Assembly (NCBI GenBank): GCA_003214315.1
Contig: QCLU01000010.1
Coordinates: 1 to 62,427, forward strand
Source of the DNA: Prochlorococcus sp. AG-418-D13
GTDB taxonomy: Bacteria; Cyanobacteriota; Cyanobacteriia; PCC-6307; Cyanobiaceae
Length of the DNA: 62,427 nucleotides
Direction: 5' to 3'
Shown here piece by piece: positions 16,021 through 25,902 of this stretch; position 1 is the stretch's first letter, and each line of letters opens with the position of its first letter. The position numbers and the translations under genes are program-made. The notes below the pieces were generated by a model. The model was given only the letters and a program-made list of their open reading frames with translations, did not search any database and was not told the DNA's origin.

Positions 16021-17351
16021 TTTAATGAAAATACTTTATCTTCCTTATTAATTTTTAGGAATGCATTAAGGTTTGTGGTGTCGGGCTTAAATTCGCTTAT
16101 CTGATTCTTTCTATTAATTATATTTATTAGCTCTTTTTCACCAGCTCTATATTGTTTATCTTTTCTAGTTCCTATCTCTCTTTGAAGTATAGGGTTTATA
16201 TTCATTCTTACTTCTATGTCTGGAATAATTCCAGATTTGTTTATATCAGTGCCGTTCGGAGTTAAATACTTAGCGACTGTAACAGTTAGACCTGAACCAT
16301 CAACTAATGTTCTCATAGATTGAACTAGACCTTTACCAAACGTTTTCTTCCCAACTAATTTTCCTCTTTTGTTATCTTTTATTGCACCAGAAACTATTTC
16401 ACTAGCACTAGCAGAACCCTCATTAACTAAGACAACTAAGGGCTTTTTTGTTAGAGCTTGACCGTTTCCTCTTTTTGTTTCTTTTAAACCATCTTTACTT
16501 ACTGTACTTACTATTACTCCTTTGTTAATGAAGTATCTTGAGATATCAATGCTTGATTCTAATAAACCTCCTGGATTACTTCTCAAGTCAAGAACATATC
16601 CTGCAACTTTTTTTGTTTCTAAATCCTTAATAGCATCTCTAATCTCTTTTGATGCATTTGCATTAAATTGTTTAATTCTCACATAGCCAATTAATAAACC
16701 ATTTTTGGTTTGATTGACTTTACTTGATACAGATTTTATTTCAATCTTTTCTCTTGATAAATTCTTAAAAAAGGATTTAGAACCTCTAAGAATTTCAAGC
16801 TTAACTTTAGTACCTCTTTGTCCTCTTATTAATTTCACGGCTTCCTCTATACTCATGCCTTCAGTAGAAATATCATCTATAGATAATATTTTATCTCTAG
16901 CTTTTATTCCAGCATCAAACGCAGGGGTGCCCTCTATAGGAGAAATAATTATTAAATCATCAGATTCTTTATCTTTAACTATTTGGATACCAACTCCAGT
17001 TAATTCACCAGTAGTATCGATTCTCATTTGATTAAATTCCTTAGGTTCTAAAAATCTTGTATAAGAATCATCTAAATCAGAAAGCATATTTCTAATCGCA
17101 TCATATGCTTGATTGCTGTCTGAATATGTTTTTGATAAAACCTCTTTTCTTAGATTAATCCAATTAGACTTTTGAAATTTACCACTTGAATCAAGAAAAT
17201 CTCTATATACAATTTGCCAAACATGATCAATTACTTCTTTATAACTATTATTTAAAACTGTTGCTTCTGCAAAACTATTTAAAAATAGCCCAGAAAAGGT
17301 TGTCGCAAAAAGAATTATAAATTTTTTTTTAAGCAATTTTTTTATCTTCAA
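16017..17351 (-). CDS. ctpA: C-terminal processing protease (S41)
   Basis: 444 residues. A signal peptide at residues 9-30 (FIILFATTFSGLFLNSFAEA) points to export to the lumen or periplasm. A PDZ domain follows at about 105-190 (GVGIQIV, IEGTPAFDAGI, IRGQRGTKV). The S41 protease core has SNPGGLLESS, the nucleophile Ser in NEGSASASEIVSGA and the general base Lys in GKKTFGKGLVQS. Cyanobacterial CtpA matures the D1 protein of photosystem II; two paralogues usually exist, so the exact member is uncertain. Confidence 0.85.
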   Translation of the reverse strand: MKIKKLLKKKFIILFATTFSGLFLNSFAEATVLNNSYKEVIDHVWQIVYRDFLDSSGKFQKSNWINLRKEVLSKTYSDSNQAYDAIRNMLSDLDDSYTRFLEPKEFNQMRIDTTGELTGVGIQIVKDKESDDLIIISPIEGTPAFDAGIKARDKILSIDDISTEGMSIEEAVKLIRGQRGTKVKLEILRGSKSFFKNLSREKIEIKSVSSKVNQTKNGLLIGYVRIKQFNANASKEIRDAIKDLETKKVAGYVLDLRSNPGGLLESSIDISRYFINKGVIVSTVSKDGLKETKRGNGQALTKKPLVVLVNEGSASASEIVSGAIKDNKRGKLVGKKTFGKGLVQSMRTLVDGSGLTVTVAKYLTPNGTDINKSGIIPDIEVRMNINPILQREIGTRKDKQYRAGEKELINIINRKNQISEFKPDTTNLNAFLKINKEDKVFSLN

Positions 17352-17413
17352 ATAATGCGATTTTTTTTATTATAAAAAGATTTTATTTATAATTTCAAAA
17401 ATTTGACAAATCC

Positions 17414-18631
17414 TTAAGGATCAATCCACTTTCCATCATCCTTAATAAGTTGGATTAAAGCATTAACACCCTCATCTTCAGGTACTCTTTTTATCTCTTC
17501 TTTCCTTCTATATAAGGCAATAGTTCCTTTACCTTTCCCAACATAACCATAATCAGCATCCGCCATTTCTCCTGGCCCATTAACAATACATCCCATTATT
17601 GCTATATCTAGACCCGTTAAATGTGAGGTGGCGTTCCTAACTTTATCTACAACTTCTTCTAGATTGAAAAGTGTTCTACCACAACTAGGGCAACTGATGT
17701 ATTCAACCATTGTTTTTCTTAATCCTAAAGATTGCAAAATTGAATAGCAGACTGGTATTTCCTTTTCTGGAGCTTCTGTTAAGGAAACCCTGATAGTATC
17801 TCCTAATCCCTCTGCTAAAAGCGTTCCAATTCCAGCAGTACTTTTAATCCTTCCATAATCACCATCACCAGCTTCGGTCACTCCTAAATGTAAGGGATAG
17901 TTATATCCTTCTGAGTCAAGCCTATCTGCAATCATTCTGTAAGCTGCCATCATGACCGGAGCCCTAGAAGCTTTCATAGAAATAATTATGTTATGAAAAT
18001 CAAGCTCATCACAAATTTTGACGAACTCCATCGCAGATTCTGTCATTCCTAATGGCGTATCTCCATAAGTAAAAAGCATCCTCTCAGATAGAGACCCATG
18101 ATTAACTCCAATCCTTAGAGCTTTGTTTTCAGCCTTTAAAACTTCTACTAAAGGGGTAAATCTTTTAAGTATTATTTGCTTAATAGTTTCAAATTCCTCA
18201 TCTGTATATTCAGTTCTTGTAGGGTCTGATTTTTCAAAAACAAACAATCCAGGATTAATTCTTACTTTATCAACATGTTTTGCAACTTCCATTGCAATTT
18301 TCATACCATTATGGTGAACATCAGCCACCAAGGGGGTGTTGATATTATTTTCTAGTAATTTTGCTTTTATATCTTCTACTGCTTTGGCATGTGCTAAAGA
18401 AGGGACAGTTAACCTTACTATTTCGCAACCCACATCATTAAGTCTTTTGATAGCTAAGTAAGCATTTTCGACATCCATCGTATCTTCATTTATCATCGAT
18501 TGAACTCTTACTGGATAATCACTTCCAATAGCTACATCACCCACCATTACTGTTCTAGTTATCCTTCTCTCAATATGAGTTGAATATCTTTTGGAGAGAC
18601 TATTAACCTCTTTTGATTGAGTTAATGACAT
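17414..18631 (-). CDS. ispG: 4-hydroxy-3-methylbut-2-enyl diphosphate synthase
   Basis: A 405-residue [4Fe-4S] enzyme of the MEP isoprenoid pathway (GcpE), reducing MEcPP to HMBPP. The N-terminal TIM-barrel has [14 protein letters not shown] and [27 protein letters not shown]. The C-terminal cluster domain has CPSCGRTLF and [19 protein letters not shown]. Length matches the short bacterial/plastid form. In cyanobacteria it supplies isoprenoids for chlorophyll and carotenoids, including the lycopene used by the cyclase at 59857. Confidence 0.95.
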   Translation of the reverse strand: MSLTQSKEVNSLSKRYSTHIERRITRTVMVGDVAIGSDYPVRVQSMINEDTMDVENAYLAIKRLNDVGCEIVRLTVPSLAHAKAVEDIKAKLLENNINTPLVADVHHNGMKIAMEVAKHVDKVRINPGLFVFEKSDPTRTEYTDEEFETIKQIILKRFTPLVEVLKAENKALRIGVNHGSLSERMLFTYGDTPLGMTESAMEFVKICDELDFHNIIISMKASRAPVMMAAYRMIADRLDSEGYNYPLHLGVTEAGDGDYGRIKSTAGIGTLLAEGLGDTIRVSLTEAPEKEIPVCYSILQSLGLRKTMVEYISCPSCGRTLFNLEEVVDKVRNATSHLTGLDIAIMGCIVNGPGEMADADYGYVGKGKGTIALYRRKEEIKRVPEDEGVNALIQLIKDDGKWIDP

Positions 18632-18666
18632 TAAAATTCTTGATATTCAAAAAGGATTTCACTAAA

Positions 18667-19170
18667 TTATACGGCATATAGTTTACCACTTACATTCTCT
18701 AGGTCTTTCAAAGTTAGATGGTAAGGATTATTGATTTCTTTTGAAGGAAATCTCAACAAATAAGATGGATGAAAAATTACCATAATTTCTCTCCCATCTT
18801 TTTCAATCCATTGACCTCTTAAATTACTTATAGGATCTTTAACTTCTAAAATAGCTCTCATAGCAGTTGAACCAGTAAGTAATATAAATTTTGGATCAAT
18901 TAGCTTTATTTGCTGTAATAACCAAGGTTTATGAATATTAATTTCTCTAGCAGTGGGTTTTCTATTATTTGGTGGGCGACATTTAATTACATTACAAAAA
19001 TAAACATCCTTCTTATAGTCAATCCCAGCTTGTATTAATAATTCGTTTAATAGCTTACCAGATTTACCTACATAAGGTTTTCCTTCTAAATCTTCCTGTG
19101 CTCCAGGTGCCTCACCAATTATTAACAAATCTGCAAATACACTTCCTCTCCCAATTACTAACCTTTTCAC
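18667..19170 (-). CDS. Family-4-type uracil-DNA glycosylase lacking Fe-S ligands
   Basis: 167 residues from a GTG start. Motif A is GEAPGAQEDLEGKPYVGKSGKLL, with CRPPNNRKPTARE in the middle and the HPSYLLR motif near the C-terminus. Family-4 enzymes normally have an N-terminal CxxC and a Cys 16 residues after the CRPP Cys. Here the N-terminal segment is absent, upstream sequence offers no replacement, and the +16 position is His (INIHKPW). It should still excise uracil from DNA, but the iron-sulfur cluster is probably lost or altered. Confidence 0.85.
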   Translation of the reverse strand: MKRLVIGRGSVFADLLIIGEAPGAQEDLEGKPYVGKSGKLLNELLIQAGIDYKKDVYFCNVIKCRPPNNRKPTAREINIHKPWLLQQIKLIDPKFILLTGSTAMRAILEVKDPISNLRGQWIEKDGREIMVIFHPSYLLRFPSKEINNPYHLTLKDLENVSGKLYAV

Positions 19171-19331
19171 CGAAAATAAAACTTTAAATATTTTTATCTT
19201 AAGAACTCAAAACATGAAAATAAAATAGATTAAGAAAATGAACTAAATTAAACCATAGTGTGATAGTTTTATTTATTCTTAATTTATGCATTTGTCATTA
19301 TTAAAAGTCATATTTGAAAAGTCATAAGTCA

Positions 19332-20510
19332 ATGAGTCAAGTTAATTTATCTGATCGGGCACTTTCAATTGAGCCTTCTCTTACATTGCAGATAAGTGCT
19401 AAAGCAAATCAATTATCTGCAGAAGGAGTAGATATTTGTAATTTAAGTGCAGGAGAACCTGATTTTGATGCCCCAAAAGAAGTTATAGAGGCTACAAGTA
19501 AAGCTATATTTGATGGATTCACAAAGTACGGGCCAGCAGCGGGCAATTTAGATCTCCGAAAAGCAATTGCAAATAAACTTCAAATTCAAAACGATTTAAA
19601 TTATGAATTTGAAAATGTAATGGTCACAAATGGTGCTAAGCAAGCAATATATAATCTTTTCCAAGTCTTGTTAAATACTGGAGACGAAGTTATTATTCCT
19701 TCTCCATATTGGTTAAGTTATCCCCAGATGGTTAGATTAGCGGGTGGGAAGCCAATTGTTACAAATTCTTCTGCAGAAGATGGATTCAAAATAAATATAG
19801 AAGATTTGAAGTCTAAAATCTCTTCAAAAACTAAATTTATAATTATTAATTCTCCTAATAATCCTACTGGAAGAGTTATGTCAAAGGAAGAATTATTACA
19901 AATTGCCGATTTAGCTAGAGAAAATCCAAATATCAATATTCTTTCTGATGAGATTTACGAACTAATCCTTAAAAAAGAATTTAAACACTACAGTTTATCT
20001 TCATTAGCAAATGACTTAAAAGATAGGATTTTTATAATAAATGGGTTTGCGAAAGGATGGGCCATGACTGGCTGGAGGATAGGTTATTTAGTAGGTCCCA
20101 AAGATGTAATCAAAGCATCCTCAGCATTACAAAGTCAAAGTACAAGTAATGTTTGCTCTTTTGTTCAAAAAGGTGCTTTAGAGGCTTTAAAAATTAATAA
20201 TGAGTTTTTCTCAATGATAAATAGCCATTATGATCAAAGAAGAAGACTTCTCTATGAGGGCCTTAATAATATAAATGGGATTTATATTGAAGAACCTAAT
20301 GGAGCATTTTACGCATTTCCAAAATTACCTAACTCCTCAATTACTTCTGTTGATTTCTCCAATAAAGCTCTTCAAGATTACGGATTAGTTGTTGTACCTG
20401 GAAAAGCTTTTGGGGCTGATCAATGTATAAGAATATCTTGTGCAGCTTCAGCAGTTAGGATAAAAGATGGACTACAAAGGATTGAAAAAGCAATCTCTGA
20501 ATACTATTGA
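19332..20510 (+). CDS. aspC: Aspartate/aromatic aminotransferase (class I)
   Basis: PLP-dependent fold-type I enzyme, 392 residues from ATG 19332; an in-frame TTG at 19314 is less likely. Landmarks are LSAGEPDFDAP, KYGPAAGNLDLRKAIA, TNGAKQAIYNL, NSPNNPTGRV, SDEIYE, the PLP lysine in NGFAKGWAMTGWRIGY and RISCAAS near the C-terminus. It belongs to the prokaryotic aspartate aminotransferase group and moves amino groups between aspartate and 2-oxoglutarate. It precedes the phn transporter genes by 13 bp, perhaps by chance. Confidence 0.9.
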   Translation: MSQVNLSDRALSIEPSLTLQISAKANQLSAEGVDICNLSAGEPDFDAPKEVIEATSKAIFDGFTKYGPAAGNLDLRKAIANKLQIQNDLNYEFENVMVTNGAKQAIYNLFQVLLNTGDEVIIPSPYWLSYPQMVRLAGGKPIVTNSSAEDGFKINIEDLKSKISSKTKFIIINSPNNPTGRVMSKEELLQIADLARENPNINILSDEIYELILKKEFKHYSLSSLANDLKDRIFIINGFAKGWAMTGWRIGYLVGPKDVIKASSALQSQSTSNVCSFVQKGALEALKINNEFFSMINSHYDQRRRLLYEGLNNINGIYIEEPNGAFYAFPKLPNSSITSVDFSNKALQDYGLVVVPGKAFGADQCIRISCAASAVRIKDGLQRIEKAISEYY

Positions 20511-20523
20511 TTAAAACTAAGTT

Positions 20524-21417
20524 ATGTTTAATCTAAAAAATTTCCTACTAAGTTCATCTTTATTATTTTCTATTTTTTCATCACCTGTATTTTCAAATCC
20601 CAAAGTTTTAAAAGTTGGAGCAATACCTGATCAAAACCAAGATGTTTTGGACAAAAGATTTAATTTATTTTCAAAAGAATTATCCAAACAACTTGATGTA
20701 GAAGTCAAATACATGCCTGTTATTAATTATGTTGCAGCAGTAACTGGATTTAGAACTAAAGATTTAGATTTAGTTTGGTTTGGCGGTTTATCAGGAGTTC
20801 AAGCTAGACTACAAACTCCTAATTCAATTGTCATAGCTCAAAGAGATATCGATAAGGAATTTAAAAGTGTTTTTATAGTAAACAAAAATTTAGAACTTAA
20901 CCCAATTTCAAACATTAAAGGACTTAAAAAACTAAAGAATTTGAGATTTACTTTTGGCTCTAAAAACTCAACTTCTGGAAGATTAATGCCAGAATATTTT
21001 TTAAATCGAGCAGGGGTAGAAATTAAACACTTTAAAGGGGGAAAAGCAGGTTTTAGTGGGAGTCATGATGCCACTATAGCTTTAGTTAATAGTGGAGCAT
21101 TTGATGCTGGAGCTTTAAATAAACAAGTTTGGGAAAACACTCTTAAAAATAATCCCAAAAGAACAAGTAATTTAGAATTATTCTGGATCACCCCAGAATA
21201 TGTTGACTATCATTGGATTGCTCAAGGGGATCTTGAAAATAGATTCGGGGAAGGGTTTACAAACGAACTTAAATCAGTAATTCTAAATTTTGATATCAAG
21301 CAAAAATCACATAAACAGATATTAGATATGTTCAATGCAAAAAGATTTATAAAGGCAGAATCAAAACAATATAAAAATATAGAGGAAATCGGGAGGAAAT
21401 TAAATAAAATTAGATGA
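20524..21417 (+). CDS. phnD: Phosphonate/phosphite ABC transporter, binding protein
   Basis: 297 residues with a signal peptide (FLLSSSLLFSIFSSPVFS, cut near residue 24) and a PhnD-type solute-binding fold: LKVGAIPDQNQDVL, DLVWFGGLSGVQAR, FGSKNSTSGRLMPEYFL, GSHDATIALVNSGAFDAGALN. The GSHDA and STSGR segments contact the oxyanion in relatives. It overlaps phnC by 4 bp and forms an operon phnD-phnC-phnE. The ligand may be phosphonate, phosphite or methylphosphonate; the sequence alone does not decide. Confidence 0.9.
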   Translation: MFNLKNFLLSSSLLFSIFSSPVFSNPKVLKVGAIPDQNQDVLDKRFNLFSKELSKQLDVEVKYMPVINYVAAVTGFRTKDLDLVWFGGLSGVQARLQTPNSIVIAQRDIDKEFKSVFIVNKNLELNPISNIKGLKKLKNLRFTFGSKNSTSGRLMPEYFLNRAGVEIKHFKGGKAGFSGSHDATIALVNSGAFDAGALNKQVWENTLKNNPKRTSNLELFWITPEYVDYHWIAQGDLENRFGEGFTNELKSVILNFDIKQKSHKQILDMFNAKRFIKAESKQYKNIEEIGRKLNKIR

Positions 21418-22154
21418 ATAATACTGTCTTAGAATTAAAAAATATATCTTATAAATACAAAAATGATCTTATCCTAAATAAAATAAATTTAAAAATAAAT
21501 TCAGGGGAGAAAATTGCACTTTTAGGTAAAAGCGGTTCAGGAAAAACTACACTTATATCAGTATTTAATGGCACTATCAAGCCAACTCAAGGTGAAGTTA
21601 AATTATTCAATAAAAGTTTCGAGGAATTAGATAGAAAGCAGAAAAGTAAAATAACAACTATTTGGCAAGATTTAAGATTAATAGAAGATCTCTCTGCAGA
21701 ACAAAATGTTAATTGTGGACTACTAGCGGAAAACAATTTTTATTTCGCTTTTAAAAATTTACTAAATATAAGTTCTTTTAAGAAGGCGCATAAATATATG
21801 CAATTATGTAGACTTCATAACTCTATTTACGACAAAAAAATCAGAAAACTATCTGGGGGGCAAAAACAAAGGGTGGCTATAGCTAGATCATTAATTCAAG
21901 GATCAAATATATTACTTGCAGATGAGCCTTTTAATAATCTAGATCCCAAATTGATAACAACAATTAAAAACCTACTGCTAGAAAGTGTCGATAACAACAA
22001 TACAAAAAAATCCCCAAAGACGGCATTAGTTGCATTACATCGATTAGATTTGCTGAACGATTTCGATAAAGTTATTGGAATCAGGGATGGCAAAATTTTT
22101 TTCAATATCAAAAGAAATAACTTAAAGAAGTTTCATTTAGACAAAATATATTAA
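21414..22154 (+). CDS. phnC: Phosphonate-type ABC transporter ATPase
   Basis: A 246-residue ABC ATPase with Walker A GKSGSGKTT, Q-loop IWQDLRLIED, signature LSGGQKQRVAIARSL, Walker B NILLADEPFNNLDPK and an H-loop His (ALHRLD). It is slightly short but complete. It lies between its binding protein (4-bp overlap) and the permease (4-bp gap), so translation is probably coupled. It energises uptake across the inner membrane. Confidence 0.9.
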   Translation: MNNTVLELKNISYKYKNDLILNKINLKINSGEKIALLGKSGSGKTTLISVFNGTIKPTQGEVKLFNKSFEELDRKQKSKITTIWQDLRLIEDLSAEQNVNCGLLAENNFYFAFKNLLNISSFKKAHKYMQLCRLHNSIYDKKIRKLSGGQKQRVAIARSLIQGSNILLADEPFNNLDPKLITTIKNLLLESVDNNNTKKSPKTALVALHRLDLLNDFDKVIGIRDGKIFFNIKRNNLKKFHLDKIY

Positions 22155-22158
22155 TTAG

Positions 22159-23661
22159 TTGAATAAATTAAAATTAAACTATACCTCATTATCTTTTCTT
22201 CCAATTTTGGTATGCATACCTCTAGGGTATCAATTAATAAACAATATTCATTTTGGAGGATTTAAATTATTTCAAGAATTCTTAATTTCTGCATTTAATC
22301 CCAAGATCGATAATGAAATTATTATTACCGTAATTAAACGATTAAATGAAACTATCTTAATTGGTTTTTTTAGTTGGTTAGTAAGTATTATTTTTGGAGC
22401 AATTTTTGGAATAATTTCCTCAAATATTTTTTATAAAATCTTTAATTTTCCAAATTTTTTCTGCCGCATAATAAGGTTTTTTCTTACAATAATTAGATCT
22501 ATACACGAAGTGTTATGGGGAATACTATTAATGCAAATATATGGAATAAATTTTTCGATAGGAATAATAGCTATATGTATACCTTATATTGCTGTAAATT
22601 CAAAAGTTTTTGCTGAACAATTAGAAACTATTGACTACAAAAGTTTTGAATCTATAAATCAAATAAATGCACCTAAATTTTCTTCTTTACTAACTTTAAT
22701 ATGGAATCCAATAATAAATACATTTAAAAACTTTGGTTTATATCGATTAGAGTGTTCAATAAGAAGTACGGTGATTTTAGGACTTTTTGGTATTGGTGGA
22801 ATAGGTACCAGTATTTTTTTATCTTTCCAAACTTTGAATTTTAGAGAGTTATGGACTTATTTATGGTCCTTAGCAATTTTGATAATTCTTTCTGGATTAA
22901 TATTTAAAAAAATAAAATTTAATACTACAAATAAAATTCTATCTATTTTTTTTATTGCAGTTTTTTTAATAACAATTTTATTTTCTTTTTCATATTTTCT
23001 TTATTTTATTTTTAATAATAATGTTGAAAATTTTAATTCCGTTAGTTCTCTATTTAAATCAAGCTCAGATTTAGGATTATTTGATTTCTTAAAACTTATA
23101 TTAGAAACAATAATTTTAAGTCTTTTATCAACAGGAATCGCAATTAGTTTACCTCCATTAGTATTAGGAATTTTTAACAACAATACTTCTAAAATTTTTA
23201 TAAAAATTTTTGCTTTTTTATTACGTTTAATACCTACACCTGTAATACTCCTAACTCTATTAACTTTTAATTATCCTTCTGTATCTTTAGCAGCTTTAAC
23301 ATTAGGTCTCCACAACGCTGGTATTACAAGCAAATTACTTTTTACAAATCTAGATAGCCAAGACAAGAGAAATTATATTGCAATGAAATCTCTAGGAATC
23401 TCACAAAAGACTAGTTGGCTTTTAGGTTTATTTTCTCAACAAGCAAAAAGTTACTTAGCATATTGCGCTTATAGATCTGACATCATTATTAGAGAAACTG
23501 CAATTGTTGGGGTTATTGGAAGTGTTGGTCTAGGTTGGCAATTGCAAGAATCACTAAGTTCCTTCGCATGGCAAGAAGTTACCATTGTTTTGATAGCTTA
23601 TAGCTCCATCGCAATAGTTGGCGAAATAATAAATGGTAAAATCAAAAATAGTTTAACTTAA
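22159..23661 (+). CDS. phnE: Phosphonate-type ABC permease, two-domain fusion
   Basis: 500 residues starting TTG. Two tandem permease units each carry several membrane spans. First half: EVLWGILLMQIYG, then RSTVILGLFGIGGIGTSI. Second half: RLIPTPVILLTLLTF, then RETAIVGVIGSVGLGWQLQ. PhnE in other bacteria is about 270 residues and dimeric, so this gene encodes both halves in one chain. The two EAA-loop-like segments fit one ATPase dimer. It is the last gene of the phn operon. Confidence 0.9.
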   Translation: MNKLKLNYTSLSFLPILVCIPLGYQLINNIHFGGFKLFQEFLISAFNPKIDNEIIITVIKRLNETILIGFFSWLVSIIFGAIFGIISSNIFYKIFNFPNFFCRIIRFFLTIIRSIHEVLWGILLMQIYGINFSIGIIAICIPYIAVNSKVFAEQLETIDYKSFESINQINAPKFSSLLTLIWNPIINTFKNFGLYRLECSIRSTVILGLFGIGGIGTSIFLSFQTLNFRELWTYLWSLAILIILSGLIFKKIKFNTTNKILSIFFIAVFLITILFSFSYFLYFIFNNNVENFNSVSSLFKSSSDLGLFDFLKLILETIILSLLSTGIAISLPPLVLGIFNNNTSKIFIKIFAFLLRLIPTPVILLTLLTFNYPSVSLAALTLGLHNAGITSKLLFTNLDSQDKRNYIAMKSLGISQKTSWLLGLFSQQAKSYLAYCAYRSDIIIRETAIVGVIGSVGLGWQLQESLSSFAWQEVTIVLIAYSSIAIVGEIINGKIKNSLT

Positions 23662-23708
23662 TTTTTAGAAAAATTTGTTGAATCAAGTAATTATTTTTTC
23701 CTGTTATA

Positions 23709-24353
23709 GTGATTAGTTTACCTAAACAGCTAGTTGTAATTGGAGATAGCTCAGTTTATGGATGGGGAGATAATGAAGGTGGCGGATGGTGTGAGAGGCT
23801 TAGAAAAGATTGGAGCAATAACCAAAATGGGCCAGTTATTTATCAACTTGGAGTTAGGGGAGATGGGATAGAAAAAGTTTCATCTAGATGGGAAAAAGAA
23901 TGGTCATCTAGAGGAGAAACGAGAAGAAATAAACCTAAAGCAATCCTGCTAAATGTTGGTCTTAACGACACTGCAGCAATTGGTCAGATAAATGGAAGAC
24001 ATCAATTAGATATAGATGGATTTGAATATGGATTAGAGAGGCTAATTAATGAAATGAACTCTCAAACAAATGTATTTGTTATTGGTCTTACACCAGTTGA
24101 CGAAAGCAAAATGCCGTTCGCAGGATGTCTATGGTACTCAAATGATTTTTGTAATTCTTATGAAAGGAGAATGGAGGAAGTATGCCTCAATCAGAATGTT
24201 CCATTTCTTCCTACTTTTAGAGAAATGTACTCTGATAAAAGGAGTAAAAATTGGATTACGCATGATGGGATTCATCTAAATTCCGAAGGTCATTTCTGGC
24301 TTTTCCAAAGACTTAAAAGCTGGGAGATTCTTACAAAATGGAAGGAATCCTAG
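23709..24353 (+). CDS. GDSL/SGNH-family hydrolase
   Basis: 214 residues from a GTG start. Block I is VVIGDSSVYGWGD with the nucleophile Ser. The oxyanion-hole Gly is in LGVRGDG, block III is LNVGLNDTA, and the catalytic Asp/His pair is in THDGIHLNSEGH. There is no signal peptide, so it is probably cytosolic. The substrate is unknown; related enzymes are esterases, lipases or acyl-thioesterases. It follows the phn operon by 47 bp. Confidence 0.85.
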   Translation: MISLPKQLVVIGDSSVYGWGDNEGGGWCERLRKDWSNNQNGPVIYQLGVRGDGIEKVSSRWEKEWSSRGETRRNKPKAILLNVGLNDTAAIGQINGRHQLDIDGFEYGLERLINEMNSQTNVFVIGLTPVDESKMPFAGCLWYSNDFCNSYERRMEEVCLNQNVPFLPTFREMYSDKRSKNWITHDGIHLNSEGHFWLFQRLKSWEILTKWKES

Positions 24354-24369
24354 GTCTTTCCAAATATTA

Positions 24370-25113
24370 TTAATTTAAAAAATATGAATATAAAATAAGA
24401 GCAAAGATAGCAAAAACAGAAGCAATACTTGTCTGAATAGCATTTACCAATTCATTACTTAATTTATATTTGCTTTGAAATTTAGCACCAATAATACTTT
24501 CGGAAAGTGTTGCCAAGAATCCAGAAACTACAACAACTATAAGATGATATTTTGTAGAAATAATTGATAGAAGAAGCATTATAAAAGCCATAAATATTGA
24601 TCCCAAAAAACTAGCTAATGTTCCTTCTATACTTATTCCTCCCTCAGTTCCCCTATCCACCTTTTTAAGTGAAGTAATTAAGTATGTTTCTTTACCAAAT
24701 CTTTTTCCAATTTCGCTACCAAAAGTATCCGCCAACTTTGCAGCAAAACTTGCAGCAAAACCTACTTTAAACATCACTACATTGGCTGCATTAAATTTGG
24801 TCATAAGGGCAAGAAATAATCCTGTAGCTGCTGAGCCCCATACATTCTCAGGACCTCTTCTCCCGCCTCTTTTTTCAGCAATTCCTTGTGCTTTTTTAAA
24901 TTTAAAACCTATTTTGGTAACGAGGGATCCAAATAATAAATAAATGACAACTGACATCCATCCCTGCCAAGACAAACATCCCCACAAAATTGTGCCTAAG
25001 ATGCCTGCACTTACCCAACCACTTTTCGTCATCAAAGGAATCCTGCAAAATATATAAATCAAAATAAAATTAATGCAAAAACCTATAAAAAATTGATTTC
25101 TAATTAAATCCAT
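24370..25113 (-). CDS. DUF92 membrane protein (VTE6/phytyl-phosphate kinase-like)
   Basis: A 247-residue integral membrane protein with about six spans. Conserved polar loops are KKAQGIAEKRGGRRGPENVWGS, ADTFGSEIGKRFGKETYLITSLKKVDRGTEGG and TLSESIIGAKFQ, all typical of DUF92. The plant homologue VTE6 phosphorylates phytyl phosphate, recycling phytol from chlorophyll for tocopherol or chlorophyll; the same role is inferred here. It lies 6 bp after rsmE in a minus-strand run. Confidence 0.8.
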   Translation of the reverse strand: MDLIRNQFFIGFCINFILIYIFCRIPLMTKSGWVSAGILGTILWGCLSWQGWMSVVIYLLFGSLVTKIGFKFKKAQGIAEKRGGRRGPENVWGSAATGLFLALMTKFNAANVVMFKVGFAASFAAKLADTFGSEIGKRFGKETYLITSLKKVDRGTEGGISIEGTLASFLGSIFMAFIMLLLSIISTKYHLIVVVVSGFLATLSESIIGAKFQSKYKLSNELVNAIQTSIASVFAIFALILYSYFLN

Positions 25114-25119
25114 ATTTAT

Positions 25120-25893
25120 CTAATTCTTTAATTTCAAATCAATTCTCCACTGATTTAGAATTGATGATGCGTTAATACTAGCCGTTGAAGTTCTCAAGAT
25201 AGTGTCGGAAAGCTTAACAAAGGTAATATTATTTTTTTTAAAAAAATCAATTTCTTTAGCGGACCAACCTCCTTCAGGACCAATTACATTCCAAAAAATA
25301 CCTCCTTTTTTATTTCCAAATTCTTGTTTTTTTCTTAACCATTGATTTAAGTCATATAGTGTTTCTTCTCTAGTTATAGAAATTGAAACTCTTTCTTGAT
25401 TATCTCTACTTTTTAGCCATTCAATAATATCCATTCCACTTAAAATAGATGGTTTCCATAATCTCTCACTTTGCTCAACAGCTTCATTGATAATTAAATT
25501 CCATCTCAAAAGTTTTCTAGAAAAATTTAAATTTTTGTTTACCTGTCTTTCTGAAAATAATGGCTGTATATAATCAATTCCTATTTCAGTACACATTTTT
25601 AAAATATCCTCAAAACCACTTTTTGGGATAACAACAGCTATTCCTAATAAGTGAATTTCTTGTTCTTGAAATAAGTAAGGTTTTTTTGATTTAATTATTT
25701 CTAAGCAATCATTTTTAACTTTTATAGCTTTCCATAATGAACCCTCTCCGTTAGCTATAAATATTTTTTTACCATTTTTTATCCTCATAACTTTATTTAA
25801 ATAATGAGCCTCTTCTTTAGAAAGTTCTAAATTATTGTTCTTAATATTTTCAATTCTTTCATGGGAAATAATTAATCTTGTTAAGTCTTCCAT
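25120..25893 (-). CDS. rsmE: 16S rRNA (uracil-1498-N3) methyltransferase
   Basis: 257 residues of the RsmE family. The N-terminal PUA-like domain is at about 1-75 (EEAHYLNKVMRIKNGKKIFIANGEGSLW). The SPOUT knot domain follows, with KMCTEIGIDYIQPLFSERQ, NEAVEQSERLWKP, the SAM site IGPEGGWSAKEIDFF and the end LSDTILRTSTASINA. It methylates the decoding region of 16S rRNA with SAM. It sits between DUF3531 and DUF92 genes on the minus strand. Confidence 0.92.
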   Translation of the reverse strand: MEDLTRLIISHERIENIKNNNLELSKEEAHYLNKVMRIKNGKKIFIANGEGSLWKAIKVKNDCLEIIKSKKPYLFQEQEIHLLGIAVVIPKSGFEDILKMCTEIGIDYIQPLFSERQVNKNLNFSRKLLRWNLIINEAVEQSERLWKPSILSGMDIIEWLKSRDNQERVSISITREETLYDLNQWLRKKQEFGNKKGGIFWNVIGPEGGWSAKEIDFFKKNNITFVKLSDTILRTSTASINASSILNQWRIDLKLKN

Positions 25894-25902
25894 CTAAAAC
25901 AC

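Noticed and set aside
20524..23661. Phosphite oxidation cluster (ptxABCD)
   Set aside because: No phosphite dehydrogenase (ptxD) follows the transporter; the next gene is a GDSL hydrolase. The ligand is left open.
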